Positions 7,970 to 17,056 of a stretch of DNA of 64,000 nucleotides are shown here, one piece after another. The position numbers and the translations under genes were made by a program. The DNA lies in contig NZ_CP101125.1 in assembly GCF_024296925.1 (NCBI RefSeq), positions 3,412,501 through 3,476,500 on the forward strand. Direction: 5' to 3'. Origin of the DNA: Pseudomonas nunensis. GTDB taxonomy: Bacteria > Pseudomonadota > Gammaproteobacteria > Pseudomonadales > Pseudomonadaceae. Below the pieces are notes generated by a model, which had not been told where the DNA came from, did no database searches, and saw nothing but the letters and a program-made list of their open reading frames with translations. Each line of letters opens with the position of its first letter. Within the stretch, counting starts at the first letter, position 1.

Positions 7970-8014
7970 GGGAACGGAGGTTGATCACAAGTTTTGCGTC
8001 CACCAGAGATCCAC

Positions 8015-8090
8015 TGTGGGAGCGGGCTTGCTCGCGAAGAGGCCATCACATTCAACATCAATGCTGCCTGACACCCATCCCGACATTGCG
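8015..8090. repeat. single REP unit with degenerate partner
   Basis: CTGTGGGAGCGGGCTTGCTC followed by GCGAAGAGGCCATCACATTC; no complementary right unit follows. The inner part resembles the right half of the pair at 7746-7834 in reverse. The whole gap 7726-8161 holds only these repeats. Confidence 0.7.
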
Positions 8091-8161
8091 CCAAACGCAA
8101 ATCAGATTTTCCGCAATTGCACGAATGCGCGATTCCAAAGCCAGTCAGTATTCCGACAGCC

Positions 8162-9085
8162 TCAATTCGGGTTCAACAGCGCCTCGCGTAACAGCCGGGC
8201 GGCTGGCGAGTCGGGCACGTTTTTGCGCGAGACCAGTTCATAGGGTTCGCTGCGCGACGTAATGGGCAGCGGCAGCGTGGTGGTAAAGCCGTAGCCGGAG
8301 CAAAACTTCGCCACGTCGGTGGACACCAGCGCAACAAGGGTCGGGTTTTCCTGGAGCAGCGACAACGTGGCGAACGCCGAGGTGGTTTCCAGCAGGTGCA
8401 CCGGGAAGCGCAAGTCGGCTTCGTGGAATTCGCGCTCCAGCAGCAAGCGCATGGGCATGTTGGCGCGATAGACCACCCAGCGGTAATCCACCAGGTCCTT
8501 GAGCGAGAGTTGCCGCGCGTAGGCGAATGGATGTTGGGTGCTGGCGATCACCGCCAGGGTTTCTTCGACGAATGTAGAGCTCTCATATAAGTAGGGGGTG
8601 GTGCTGATCGTAGTGCGGCAGATCGCCAGATCCAGGCGACCGGCGTCGAGTTGGCTGAGCAACGCGGCGCTGGTGTCTTCGACGATCTCGATGGACAGTT
8701 TCGGGTTGTCGGCAATCACCCGGCTGATCGCGGTGGTCAGCAGCGGCACGGCGCCCATGATGGTGCCGACCGACACGCGCCCGCCCTCGCCGCTCATGAT
8801 GCCGATGATCTCTTCGCGCAGGTGCGCGAGGTCGGTCTGGATCAATCGCGCGTAGCGAATTACCGAGCGTCCGGCGTCGTTCGGTTCAAGCCCCCGGTTA
8901 GTCCGGGTGAACAGCGAAGTGCCGAAGGTGGTTTCAATTTCCTGCAGCGCTTTGCTCGCGCCGGGCTGGGTCAGCGCGACCTGTTTGGCCGCGCCCAGCA
9001 AGGAGCCGTGCTCGTCCAGCGCAATCAGCAAACGAAGCTGTTTGATGTGCAGGCGGGACATGATCGAGTTCAGTGAGGGCGTCAT
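8162..9085 (-). CDS. LysR-type transcriptional regulator of the divergent catabolic cluster
   Basis: A 307-residue regulator with an N-terminal winged HTH (HIKQLRLLIALDEHGSLLGA, then LTQPGASKALQEIE) and a two-lobed effector-binding domain from about residue 95. The HTH resembles the GbpR/PcaQ branch, which often senses sugar or aromatic acids. It is transcribed away from the Fe-ADH gene at 9261, the classic layout of a LysR activator and its operon. A dyad with the T-N11-A form lies at 9092-9104, just upstream of its own start. An alternative start is ATG at 9061. Effector unknown. Confidence 0.9.
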   Translation of the reverse strand: MTPSLNSIMSRLHIKQLRLLIALDEHGSLLGAAKQVALTQPGASKALQEIETTFGTSLFTRTNRGLEPNDAGRSVIRYARLIQTDLAHLREEIIGIMSGEGGRVSVGTIMGAVPLLTTAISRVIADNPKLSIEIVEDTSAALLSQLDAGRLDLAICRTTISTTPYLYESSTFVEETLAVIASTQHPFAYARQLSLKDLVDYRWVVYRANMPMRLLLEREFHEADLRFPVHLLETTSAFATLSLLQENPTLVALVSTDVAKFCSGYGFTTTLPLPITSRSEPYELVSRKNVPDSPAARLLREALLNPN

Positions 9086-9091
9086 CAGGGT

Positions 9092-9104
9092 TAACTAAAA
9101 GTTA
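9092..9104. promoter_or_regulatory. LysR-type operator (T-N11-A dyad)
   Basis: TAACTAAAAGTTA is a perfect TAACT/AGTTA dyad with the T-N11-A layout typical of LysR recognition sites, in the 175-base divergent gap between the regulator and the Fe-ADH gene. Confidence 0.5.
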
Positions 9105-9260
9105 TAGAGGTATCGAAAGTTGTCAGTATCGGGGCTCGCCACGACGGCCCTATAGTCCACCCCACAACCAGGCAATGCAATGGGTTTGACCAGAGAGCGA
9201 TAGCCCTCCTGCCGCAGGCCGATTGCAACAATAACAATCCTGTATAACTTGTGGTGAATC

Positions 9261-10397
9261 ATGTCCCTCATCAATTACGTCACCAAAATCCAGTTCGGCT
9301 ACGACAGCCTGGCGCATCTGGCCGCCGAAGCCGAGCGCGCCGGCATCACCCGGCCACTGATCGTCACTGACATTGGCGTGCGCAATGCCGGCATCGTCGA
9401 CAAAGTCATCGCCGCCCTCGGTGGTAGCGCTCCAACGATTTTCGACGCCACGCCACCCAATCCCAACGAACACGCCGTACGTGAAGCCGTCGCGCAATAT
9501 CGCCTCGGCGAGTGCAACGGCATCATCGCGGTCGGTGGCGGTTCTTCCATTGATCTGGCCAAAGGCGTGGCGGTCTGCGCCACCCACGACGGCCCGCTGC
9601 AAAGCTTTGCGGTGATCGAGGGTGGACTGGATCGCATCACTGCCGCCACCGCGCCGTTGATCGCGATTCCGACCACCGCCGGCACCGGCAGCGAAGTCGG
9701 TCGAGGCGCCATCCTGATTCTCGACGATGGTCGAAAAGTGGGCGTCATCTCACCGTATGTCGTGCCCCGCGTGGCGATCTGCGACCCCGAACTGACCCTC
9801 GGTTTGCCAGCGATGCTCACCGCCGCCACCGGCATGGACGCGATCGCGCATTGCATCGAAACGTTCATGGCCCCGGCCTTCAATCCCGCCGCCGATGGCA
9901 TTGCCCTGGATGGCCTGTGGCGTGCCTGGGAACACATCGAACGCGCCACCACCGAGCCCGGCGACCGCGAAGCACGGATGAACATGATGAGCGCCTCGAT
10001 GCAAGGCGCCCTCGCATTCCAGAAAGGCCTGGGCTGCGTGCACAGCCTGTCCCATGCCTTGGGCGGGATCAATCCGAAGCTGCACCACGGCACCTTGAAT
10101 GCGATCTTTCTGCCAGCCGTCGTCGACTTCAATGCCAACGCCCCGACCGTACGTGACGAACGCAAGCTCGAACGCCTGCGCCACGCCATGGGCCTTGAGG
10201 CCGACGCCGATATCGGCGCCGCCATCGAGGACATGACCCGCCGCCTCGGCCTGCCGACCCGCCTGCACGAGATCGGTGTCGATGAGAGCCTGTTCGCCGG
10301 CATCGTCGAAGGCGCGTTGCACGATCACAGCCACAAGACCAACCCGCGCGAAGCGTCATCTGCGGACTACCTGTCGATGCTCGAACAATCGCTGTAA
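9261..10397 (+). CDS. iron-containing alcohol dehydrogenase
   Basis: A 378-residue group III (Fe-dependent) NAD(P)-alcohol dehydrogenase. The nucleotide-binding loop is VGGGSSIDLAK (91-101) with IPTTAGTGSE at 136-145. Likely metal ligands are Asp193 and His197 (GMDAIAHCIE), His265 (HSLSHALGG) and His276 (LHHGTLN). It should interconvert a hydroxy-acid or alcohol and its aldehyde/ketone; the 4-hydroxybutyrate dehydrogenase-like branch is plausible. It is the first gene of the + strand cluster, divergent from a LysR regulator, and is followed 84 bases later by a crotonase. Exact substrate not deducible. Confidence 0.92.
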   Translation: MSLINYVTKIQFGYDSLAHLAAEAERAGITRPLIVTDIGVRNAGIVDKVIAALGGSAPTIFDATPPNPNEHAVREAVAQYRLGECNGIIAVGGGSSIDLAKGVAVCATHDGPLQSFAVIEGGLDRITAATAPLIAIPTTAGTGSEVGRGAILILDDGRKVGVISPYVVPRVAICDPELTLGLPAMLTAATGMDAIAHCIETFMAPAFNPAADGIALDGLWRAWEHIERATTEPGDREARMNMMSASMQGALAFQKGLGCVHSLSHALGGINPKLHHGTLNAIFLPAVVDFNANAPTVRDERKLERLRHAMGLEADADIGAAIEDMTRRLGLPTRLHEIGVDESLFAGIVEGALHDHSHKTNPREASSADYLSMLEQSL

Positions 10398-10481
10398 GCA
10401 GCCGCTATCCAACAACAATAAATCAGGAGGCAACCGCGTCGTCGAACTCACCCCACGAGCCTCGACGCCAGCGGAACTATC

Positions 10482-11261
10482 ATGAAGCCCACCGTCCTTA
10501 TCGAACGGCAAGCGTCCATTGCCATCGTCACCCTCAGCCACCCCGGAAAAATGAACGCCCTGACCCTGTCCATGTGGCAGGACCTGGGTGATGTCATGAC
10601 CGAACTGTCCGCTGACACCTCCGTGCGCTGCGTGGTGTTGCGCGGTGCTGGTGAACAGGCGTTTGCCGCTGGCGCCGATGTCAGCGAATTCCCCAGCGTG
10701 CGCGCCAACCAGACCCAGGCCCGCCACTACGCCGAAATCACCTCGGCAGCCATGCGCGCCGTGGTCGAATGCCCACACCCGGTGATCGCGATGATCCACG
10801 GCGTATGCGTCGGCGGTGGCCTGGAAATCGCCGCGTTGTGCGACCTGCGCATCTGCGGCACGTCCAGCCGTTTCGGCGCGCCGGTCGGCAAGTTGGGGCT
10901 GGTCATGTCCTATGACGAAATGGCCGGTCTGGTGGCATTGGCCGGGCGCTCGACCACCCTCGAGATTCTCCTCGAAGGTCGCATTCTCGACGCCAACGAC
11001 GCCTATGTGAAAAACCTCGTGACCCGGGTCGTGCCGGATGCCGAGGTCGAGTCCGAAACCCTCGCCAGCGCCAAACGCATCACCCAAGGCGCACCTCTGG
11101 TCGCTCGCTGGCATCGCCAGGCCGCGCGTCAACTTGAAGCAGGCATGGCACCCACTGCCGAGCAGATCGACGCGAGTTATTCCTGCTACGACACCAACGA
11201 CTTTCAGATCGGCCTGAACGCGTTTATCGCGAAAGCCAAACCACAATTCGAGGGCAAATAA
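10482..11261 (+). CDS. enoyl-CoA hydratase/isomerase (crotonase) family protein
   Basis: A 259-residue crotonase-fold protein acting on a CoA thioester. Both oxyanion-hole segments are present: AFAAGADVSEF (60-70) and HGVCVGGGLEIAALCDL (106-122). The residue matching the first catalytic Glu of hydratases (in the usual FG.PE motif) is Val135 (FGAPVGKLGL), while an acidic residue remains at Glu146 (SYDEMAG). Loss of one of the two Glu residues is common in isomerase, decarboxylase or hydrolase members, so a simple hydratase role is uncertain. It ends one base before the CoA-transferase gene, which presumably supplies its substrate. Confidence 0.9.
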   Translation: MKPTVLIERQASIAIVTLSHPGKMNALTLSMWQDLGDVMTELSADTSVRCVVLRGAGEQAFAAGADVSEFPSVRANQTQARHYAEITSAAMRAVVECPHPVIAMIHGVCVGGGLEIAALCDLRICGTSSRFGAPVGKLGLVMSYDEMAGLVALAGRSTTLEILLEGRILDANDAYVKNLVTRVVPDAEVESETLASAKRITQGAPLVARWHRQAARQLEAGMAPTAEQIDASYSCYDTNDFQIGLNAFIAKAKPQFEGK

Positions 11262-11262
11262 C

Positions 11263-12468
11263 ATGGGACCGCTGACAGGCATGCGCGTAGTAGAACTGGC
11301 TCACATCATGTCCGGGCCGGTGTGCGGAATGATGCTGGCCGACATGGGCGCTGACGTGGTGAAGGTCGAGAAAGTCCCGGACGGTGATGATTCGCGCCGC
11401 TTCTCACCGATCATGCAAAGCGGTGAGTCCGCCTCGTTCATGGTGGTCAACCGCAACAAGCGCGGCATCGGCCTGAACCTGAAAACCGAGGGCGGCCGCG
11501 ATGTGTTGCGCCGGCTGTTGATGGACGCCGATGTGGTCACGGAAAACTACCGGGCCGGCACCATGGAGAAATTCGGCCTGGGCTACGAAGCACTGAAAGT
11601 CATCAATCCGGGACTGATCTACTGCGCGATTTCCGGCTACGGGCGCAGCGGGCCATTCGGCGAAAAAGGTGGTTTTGACCTGATCGCCCAAGGCATGAGC
11701 GGCATGATGAGCATGACCGGTGAAGCCGGGCGTGAACCGGTCAAGGCCGGCTCGCCAGTGGCCGACATCAACTCCGGCATCCTCGCCGCCCTCGGCATCT
11801 GCGCCGCCTACGCCGCCAAACAGAAAACCGGCCTCGGGCAAATGGTCGACACCTCGCTGTTCGAGGCCGGCCTGCAACAGATGTACTGGCCAGCAGCGGC
11901 GTATTTCGCCGACGGCACCATCCTGCCGAAAATGGGTTCGGCCAACTCCACCAGCGCGCCATACCAGGTGTTCCGCACCTCCGATGGCTGGATCAATATC
12001 GGCGCGGCCAACCAGGCCAACTACGAGCGTTTGGTCGAAGCCCTGGCCGTGCCGCAACTCAAGGCTGACCCGCGTTTCGCCAGCAATGCGCTGCGCATGG
12101 AGCATCGCCTGGCACTGGTGGAAATCCTCAACGAAGTGTTGGTCGCGCGCACCACGGATGAATGGATGGTGTTGTTCGACAGCCTCGGCCTGCCTGCCGG
12201 GCCGGTCCTGGACATCGCCGCCGCGCTGGCGCATCCACAAACCATTGCTCGCGGCATGGTCGTCGAAACCGAACACCCCACCGAAGGGCGGGTGCGCGGC
12301 ATGGGCCTGCCGATTCACTTCTCCGACATGGACAACGGCGCCGTGCCGGCCAGCCGTCACGCGCCGCTGCTGGGCGAACACACCCGCGAAGTGCTGAAGG
12401 AAAGCGGGTATGCGGATGATGAAATCGACGAACTGATTAAAAGCAAAGCCGTGGTGGCATTGGCCTGA
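11263..12468 (+). CDS. CaiB/BaiF-type (family III) CoA-transferase
   Basis: A 401-residue family III CoA-transferase moving CoA between carboxylates. Hallmarks: N-terminal VVELAHIMSGPVCGMMLADM, the GADVVKVE strand, NRNKRGIGLNLK, and the GGFDLIAQGMSG motif whose Asp139 is the expected catalytic residue. Length fits the family. It starts 1 base after the crotonase stop, indicating one operon. It probably activates the acid imported by the following TRAP transporter. A REPIN separates it from that transporter. Confidence 0.93.
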   Translation: MGPLTGMRVVELAHIMSGPVCGMMLADMGADVVKVEKVPDGDDSRRFSPIMQSGESASFMVVNRNKRGIGLNLKTEGGRDVLRRLLMDADVVTENYRAGTMEKFGLGYEALKVINPGLIYCAISGYGRSGPFGEKGGFDLIAQGMSGMMSMTGEAGREPVKAGSPVADINSGILAALGICAAYAAKQKTGLGQMVDTSLFEAGLQQMYWPAAAYFADGTILPKMGSANSTSAPYQVFRTSDGWINIGAANQANYERLVEALAVPQLKADPRFASNALRMEHRLALVEILNEVLVARTTDEWMVLFDSLGLPAGPVLDIAAALAHPQTIARGMVVETEHPTEGRVRGMGLPIHFSDMDNGAVPASRHAPLLGEHTREVLKESGYADDEIDELIKSKAVVALA

Positions 12469-12480
12469 CGCAGGCCCCCC

Positions 12481-12570
12481 TGTGGGAGCGGGCTTGCTCG
12501 CGAAGGCGTCGTGTCAGTCCGCATTTATATCAACTGATCCACCGCATTCGCGAGCAAGCCCGCTCCCACA
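12481..12570. repeat. REPIN inside the catabolic cluster
   Basis: Standard GTGGGAGCGGGCTTGCTC pair with spacer motifs GTGTCAG...CTGATCC. It lies between the CoA-transferase and the TRAP binding protein, so it may reduce read-through or stabilise the upstream mRNA end. Confidence 0.85.
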
Positions 12571-12639
12571 GGGGAACAGGGTTTGCACATTTGATCCGCA
12601 GTTTTTTTGAACAACTACAAAAACAATAAGGTGAACATC

Positions 12640-13683
12640 ATGAGCCGTATCTTGACCGAGACTGTCAGCCGCCGATCATTCCTGGTATCTGCCGGCGTCA
12701 CCGTCGGTGGCGCGTTTGCCGCCAACCTGCTGCCGTCCAGTGTCTTCGCCGCGACCAAGCCGATTGTGTTGCGCTACACCAGCAGCCTGCCCGACACCCA
12801 TCCGCTGAACAAACAGATGAAGGCCGCGTCCGAAGCGATCAAGGCTGAAACCAACGGTGCCGTGGACTTGCAGGTGTACGCCAACGGTGCCATGGGCGGC
12901 GACACCGACATGCTGTCCCAGGTACGTGCCGGGGCCATCGATTTCATTCCGTTGCCAGGTGCGATTCTCTCGACCCTGGTGCCGGCCATGTCGATCGAAA
13001 GCATGCCGTTCGCGTTCAAGGACTACGAGAGTGTCTGGGCCGCGCTGGACGGCAAGCTCGGCGAGTACGTACGCGCCAAGACCGAGAAAGTCGGTCTGAT
13101 CCCGATGGAAAAAGTCTGGAACAACGGCTTCCGCCAGATCACCAGTTCGACCCGGCCAATCAACACCCCGCAAGACCTCGCCGGTTTCAAATTGCGCGTG
13201 CTGGTCAGCCCATTATGGACTTCCATGTTCAGCGCCCTCGGCGCCTCCCCGACCGGCATCAGCATCAACGAAACCTATTCCGCGTTGCAGACCAAAGTCG
13301 TCGACGGCCAGGAAAACCCGTTGGTGGTGGTCGAGTCCGCACGCTTCTATGAAGTGCAGAAATACTGCTCCATGACCGACCACATCTGGGGCGGTTTCTG
13401 GATCGTCGCTTCGGGCAAGACCTTTCCTAAACTGCCCGCCGATATTCAGGAAATTGTCTCCCGGCAGATCAACGCTGCGGCACTCGTTCAGCGTCAACAA
13501 GTCATCGACCTCAACACCAGCCTGGAGCCGTCCCTGACCGCCCACGGCATCACCTTCAACAAAGTCGACCGCTCACTGTTCCGCGCCGACCTGCAATCGA
13601 AAGGCTTCTACACCCAATGGAAAGACAAGTACGGCCCGGAAGCCTGGAGCTTGCTCGAGCAGTACGCGGGTCAATTGTCCTAA
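12640..13683 (+). CDS. TRAP transporter solute-binding protein (DctP family)
   Basis: A 347-residue periplasmic binding protein for a carboxylate. It starts with a Tat-type signal (SRRSFLVSAGVTVGG, cleavage near VFAA). The mature part has the DctP fold: RYTSSLPDTHPLNKQMKAAS, the MGGDTDMLSQVRAG loop and the central helix with the conserved FRQITSSTRPI...LAGFKLRV, where the Arg residues usually bind the ligand carboxylate. ATG 12640 has AAGGTG ahead and is preferred over an upstream TTG at 12607. The permease gene follows 15 bases later. Confidence 0.93.
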   Translation: MSRILTETVSRRSFLVSAGVTVGGAFAANLLPSSVFAATKPIVLRYTSSLPDTHPLNKQMKAASEAIKAETNGAVDLQVYANGAMGGDTDMLSQVRAGAIDFIPLPGAILSTLVPAMSIESMPFAFKDYESVWAALDGKLGEYVRAKTEKVGLIPMEKVWNNGFRQITSSTRPINTPQDLAGFKLRVLVSPLWTSMFSALGASPTGISINETYSALQTKVVDGQENPLVVVESARFYEVQKYCSMTDHIWGGFWIVASGKTFPKLPADIQEIVSRQINAAALVQRQQVIDLNTSLEPSLTAHGITFNKVDRSLFRADLQSKGFYTQWKDKYGPEAWSLLEQYAGQLS

Positions 13684-13698
13684 GCCGGAGACCAGGTC

Positions 13699-15597
13699 AT
13701 GAAAAACGACATACCAATGACGGATGTTTCTCCCGCTGAAGGACTCAGCCCACGCCAGACCACTTTCCGTCTCGGCCGCGCACTCGATACCGGGTTGCGC
13801 TGGCTGACCGAAGGCAGTGCGGCGTTGCTGGTGGTGATCGAAGTCACCCTGCTGTTCTGCAATGTGTTCTCGCGCTACGTGCTGAATCAGCCGATTGTAT
13901 GGGGCGATGAACTGGCCTCGCTGCTGTTCCTCTGGCTGGCGATGCTCGGTTCGGTGGTGGCGATGCGGCGCGGTGAACACATGCGCCTGACCTCGTTTAT
14001 CGGGCGCTTGCCTGCGGAAAAACGCGCCTTCGTCGATACCCTGGGCGCGGTGATCGTCATCACCTTTATCGGGCTGCTGTTCACCCCGGCCTGGGAGTAC
14101 GTCAGCGACGAGTGGATCATCACCACCGCCGCCCTGGAAATCCCCAACGCCTTTCGCGTGTCCGCCATCGCGGTCGGCCTGAGCCTGATGCTGATGACCT
14201 GCGTCGCCCGCCTGCTGACCAGCGCGCGGCTGATCGACTTCTCGGTGTCGGTGGCAATGCTCGGCTCCCTGGCAGCGTTGTTGTGGGTCGCGGAAGGTCC
14301 GTTGTTGCTGATGGGCAACTGGAACCTGATCGTGTTCTTCATGATTGGCGTGATGGCGATGATCGTGATCGGCGTACCGATCATGGTCGCGTTCGGCCTG
14401 GCCACGGTGGCGTACCTGTCGACCATGACCAGCACGCCCCTGACCCTGGTAGTTGGGCGCATGGACGAAGGCATGGCGAGCCTGATCCTGCTGGCGATTC
14501 CGTTGTTTGTGTTCCTCGGTGCCTTGATCGAAGCCATGGGCATGGCCCGGGCGATGATCCGTTTCCTCTGTTCGTTGATCGGCCATGTGCGCGGCGGTCT
14601 GTCCTATGTGTTGATCGGCGCCATCTACCTGATCTCGGGTATTTCCGGCTCCAAAGCCGCCGACATGGCGGCCATCGCCCCGGCGCTGTTTCCGGAAATG
14701 AAAAAACGCGGCGAGGATGAAAACGAACTGGTGGCGATGCTCAATGCCTCCGGGGCGATGTCGGAAACCATTCCGCCGAGCCTGGTACTGATCACCATCG
14801 GTTCGGTGACGGGCGTATCGATTTCGGCGCTGTTTACTGGTGGTTTTATGCCTGCGGTCGTGGGCGCCCTCGCCATGGCGGCGGTGATCTGGTGGAAGAA
14901 CCGCAAAGGCGAAGCCTCCACTGGCAAACGCGCCACGGGCAAGGAAATTGGGCACTCGCTGCTGCTGGCGTTGCCAGCGCTGGCCCTGCCCTTCGTGATC
15001 CGCACTGCGGTGGTCGAAGGGGTCGCCACCGCGACTGAAGTCGCCGCGATTGGCGTGGCCTACACCTTTATCGTCGGGTTGCTGTGCTACCGCTGCTTTG
15101 ACTGGCGCCGCCTGTATCCGATCCTGGTCAGCACCGCCGCGTTGTCCGGCGCGATTCTGATCATCATCGGCAGCGCCACGGCCATGGCCTGGGCCCTGAC
15201 CCAGTCCGGTTTCTCCCATCAACTGGCGCTGGTGATGTCGACGGTGCCCGGCGGCGCGCTGGGCTTCCTGATCATCTCCGCCGTGGCGTTCATCCTGCTC
15301 GGCAGTTTCCTCGAAGGCATCCCGGCCATCGTGCTGTTTGGGCCGTTGCTGTTCCCGATTGCCAAGACCATGGGCATCAACGACGTGCATTACGCCATGG
15401 TCGCGATCTTCGCCATGGGCCTGGGCTTGTTCGCGCCACCGTTCGGCGTGGGTTTCTACGCCGCGTGCGCCATCGCCAAGGTCGACCCCAGCGGCGCCAT
15501 GCGCCGGGTCTGGCCGTACCTCGGCGCACTCGTGGTGGCCTTGGGCGTGCTGATTGCCGTGCCATGGATTTCCATCGGTTTCCTGCCTAACGCCTGA
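13699..15597 (+). CDS. TRAP transporter fused DctQ-DctM permease
   Basis: A 632-residue inner-membrane protein joining the small (DctQ, about residues 1-190, with VFSRYVLNQPIVWGDELA and FLWLAMLGSVVAMRRGEHM) and large (DctM, about 200-632, with GVPIMVAFG and SGSKAADMAAIAP) TRAP subunits, an arrangement known for several TRAP families. It uses the ion gradient to take up the substrate delivered by the preceding binding protein. Many hydrophobic segments fill the sequence. A large minus-strand frame covering this gene is a composition artefact. Confidence 0.94.
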   Translation: MKNDIPMTDVSPAEGLSPRQTTFRLGRALDTGLRWLTEGSAALLVVIEVTLLFCNVFSRYVLNQPIVWGDELASLLFLWLAMLGSVVAMRRGEHMRLTSFIGRLPAEKRAFVDTLGAVIVITFIGLLFTPAWEYVSDEWIITTAALEIPNAFRVSAIAVGLSLMLMTCVARLLTSARLIDFSVSVAMLGSLAALLWVAEGPLLLMGNWNLIVFFMIGVMAMIVIGVPIMVAFGLATVAYLSTMTSTPLTLVVGRMDEGMASLILLAIPLFVFLGALIEAMGMARAMIRFLCSLIGHVRGGLSYVLIGAIYLISGISGSKAADMAAIAPALFPEMKKRGEDENELVAMLNASGAMSETIPPSLVLITIGSVTGVSISALFTGGFMPAVVGALAMAAVIWWKNRKGEASTGKRATGKEIGHSLLLALPALALPFVIRTAVVEGVATATEVAAIGVAYTFIVGLLCYRCFDWRRLYPILVSTAALSGAILIIIGSATAMAWALTQSGFSHQLALVMSTVPGGALGFLIISAVAFILLGSFLEGIPAIVLFGPLLFPIAKTMGINDVHYAMVAIFAMGLGLFAPPFGVGFYAACAIAKVDPSGAMRRVWPYLGALVVALGVLIAVPWISIGFLPNA

Positions 15598-15624
15598 CTC
15601 ATCCTTTGATATCCGAGGTTTCTC

Positions 15625-16080
15625 ATGAATTTCTCCACGCTGGAAGCCGGTACCGCCACCGAACGCAAACTGATCGTCGATCGGGAACGCACCATTTCGT
15701 TTTTGGGCGAGGACTTGCGCATCTACGCCACGCCGCGCCTGGTCGATGACATCGAACAGACCTGCCTCGACTACCTGCTGACGTTCCTGGATGAAGGCGA
15801 AAACACTGTCGGCGCAGCCGTCGATATTCGCCACGTCGGCGCCACGCTGCTGGGCATGTCGGTGAGCATTGTCGCCACGGTCACGCGGATCGAGGGGCGC
15901 AGCGTCACCTTCAATGTCGAAGTACGCGACGACGTCGAGTTGGTGGCCACCGCCGCGCATACCCGCGTGGTGGTCAACGTCGCCAAATTGCGCAGCCGGG
16001 TCCAGGCCAAGGCCGAAGCGGCTGCCGCCGGCGAAGTCGAAGACGGCGTGCTCAGTCCTTCCCAATTCGCCTCGCGCTAA
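15625..16080 (+). CDS. hotdog-fold thioesterase, FlK-like
   Basis: A 151-residue single-domain hotdog protein. The segment with an acidic residue (RLVDDIEQTCLDYL) and the following GAAVDIRHVGATLLGMSV match the layout of FlK-type (fluoroacetyl-CoA thioesterase-like) proteins, where a Glu and a His are catalytic. It should hydrolyse an acyl-CoA, either a pathway end product or a dead-end CoA ester. It sits between the TRAP permease and two amidohydrolases with short gaps, in the same operon. Confidence 0.82.
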   Translation: MNFSTLEAGTATERKLIVDRERTISFLGEDLRIYATPRLVDDIEQTCLDYLLTFLDEGENTVGAAVDIRHVGATLLGMSVSIVATVTRIEGRSVTFNVEVRDDVELVATAAHTRVVVNVAKLRSRVQAKAEAAAAGEVEDGVLSPSQFASR

Positions 16081-16084
16081 GCCA

Positions 16085-17056
16085 ATGGACGCCCACATGA
16101 TCACGCTGCACGAACGCAATGGCTTGCCGAACCTTGCCGCCGAAGATGCGCTGCCGATTGTCGATGCCCACCATCACTTGTGGGACCTCGGCAACGGTCG
16201 TTATCCGTGGTTGCAGGACGAGTACCACGAGGGGTTTTTCCTCGGCGACTATCACAGCTTGTGGCGTGATTTCTTGCCGGAAGACTTCCTCGCCCTGACC
16301 GAAAAGCAACGTCTGATCGGCACCGTACACGTCGAGGCCGAACGGGCGCGGGATGAGCAAGTCGCCGAAACCCTGTGGCTGGAACAGGTGAATGCGCGCT
16401 ACGGTTTCCCGAATGCCATCGTCGCCCACGCCTGGTTCGATCGCGAAGACAGTGCCGAGATTCTTGCGGCCCAGGCTGCGCGGCCACTGGTGCGGGGGAT
16501 TCGTTCCAAACCGGTGACCTCGGCGTCGCCGGATGTCTCGATTGCCGGCGCTCGCGGCACCATGCAGGACCCGAAATGGCTGGAAGGTTTTTCGCGGCTG
16601 GCTGAACACGGTTTGTCCTGGGACTTGCGCGTGCCGCCGTGGCATCTGGTGGAAGCCGCCGAAGTGGCGGCGATGTTTCCGCAGATCCAGATCGCCCTGA
16701 ACCACACCGGTTTTGCCTGGGATCGCAGCCCGCCCGGCATGGCGCGCTGGCGTGAGGGGCTGGAAGCGCTGGCGATGCAGCCCAACGTGCATATCAAGCT
16801 GTCGGAGTTCGGCTTGAAGGATTCGCCCTGGAACTATCAGGACAATCGCGTGGTGGTGATCACGGCGCTGGAAATCTTCGGTCCCGAGCGTTGCATGTTC
16901 GCCAGCAATTTCCCGGTCGCCGGGTTGCGCGCGTCCTACGACACGATTGCCGACGGCATGGCCGCGATGCTCGCGCCGTTGGGCCGTGCGGTGCAGGAAG
17001 CAGTGTTCGCTGGCAATGCTCAACGTTTCTATCGCCTGGAGCCACAACATGGATGA
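16085..17056 (+). CDS. amidohydrolase (COG3618, lactonase-like TIM barrel), first copy
   Basis: A 323-residue metal-dependent hydrolase. Motifs in order: IVDAHHHLWDL (metal-binding HxH, about 28), GIRSKPV, ALNHTGFAWDR (about 223) and a C-terminal MFASNFPV segment with the usual Asp position occupied by Asn. Relatives open lactones such as L-fucono-lactone or 2-pyrone-4,6-dicarboxylate. The frame is open far upstream, but ATG 16085 directly follows the thioesterase stop and gives the normal family length. It overlaps the second amidohydrolase gene by 8 bases. Confidence 0.88.
   Translation: MDAHMITLHERNGLPNLAAEDALPIVDAHHHLWDLGNGRYPWLQDEYHEGFFLGDYHSLWRDFLPEDFLALTEKQRLIGTVHVEAERARDEQVAETLWLEQVNARYGFPNAIVAHAWFDREDSAEILAAQAARPLVRGIRSKPVTSASPDVSIAGARGTMQDPKWLEGFSRLAEHGLSWDLRVPPWHLVEAAEVAAMFPQIQIALNHTGFAWDRSPPGMARWREGLEALAMQPNVHIKLSEFGLKDSPWNYQDNRVVVITALEIFGPERCMFASNFPVAGLRASYDTIADGMAAMLAPLGRAVQEAVFAGNAQRFYRLEPQHG

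Noticed and set aside
7726..8161. Regularly repeated palindromes resembling a CRISPR array
   Set aside because: Units are inverted pairs of REP sequence with variable spacing, spacers are not unique, and no cas gene is near.
15869..16084. Upstream extension of the first amidohydrolase to 15869
   Set aside because: It would overlap the thioesterase gene by 212 bases; ATG 16085 gives the normal length and starts just after that gene's stop.
13573..16119. 848-codon open frame on the minus strand opposite the TRAP permease
   Set aside because: Its product is an implausible His/Gln/Arg/Gly-rich sequence that arises from GC-biased third positions of the real plus-strand genes; no ribosome site or domain.
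16947..17048. Upstream extension of the second amidohydrolase to 16947
   Set aside because: It runs through the conserved C-terminus of the first amidohydrolase; ATG 17049 starts with family-like sequence.
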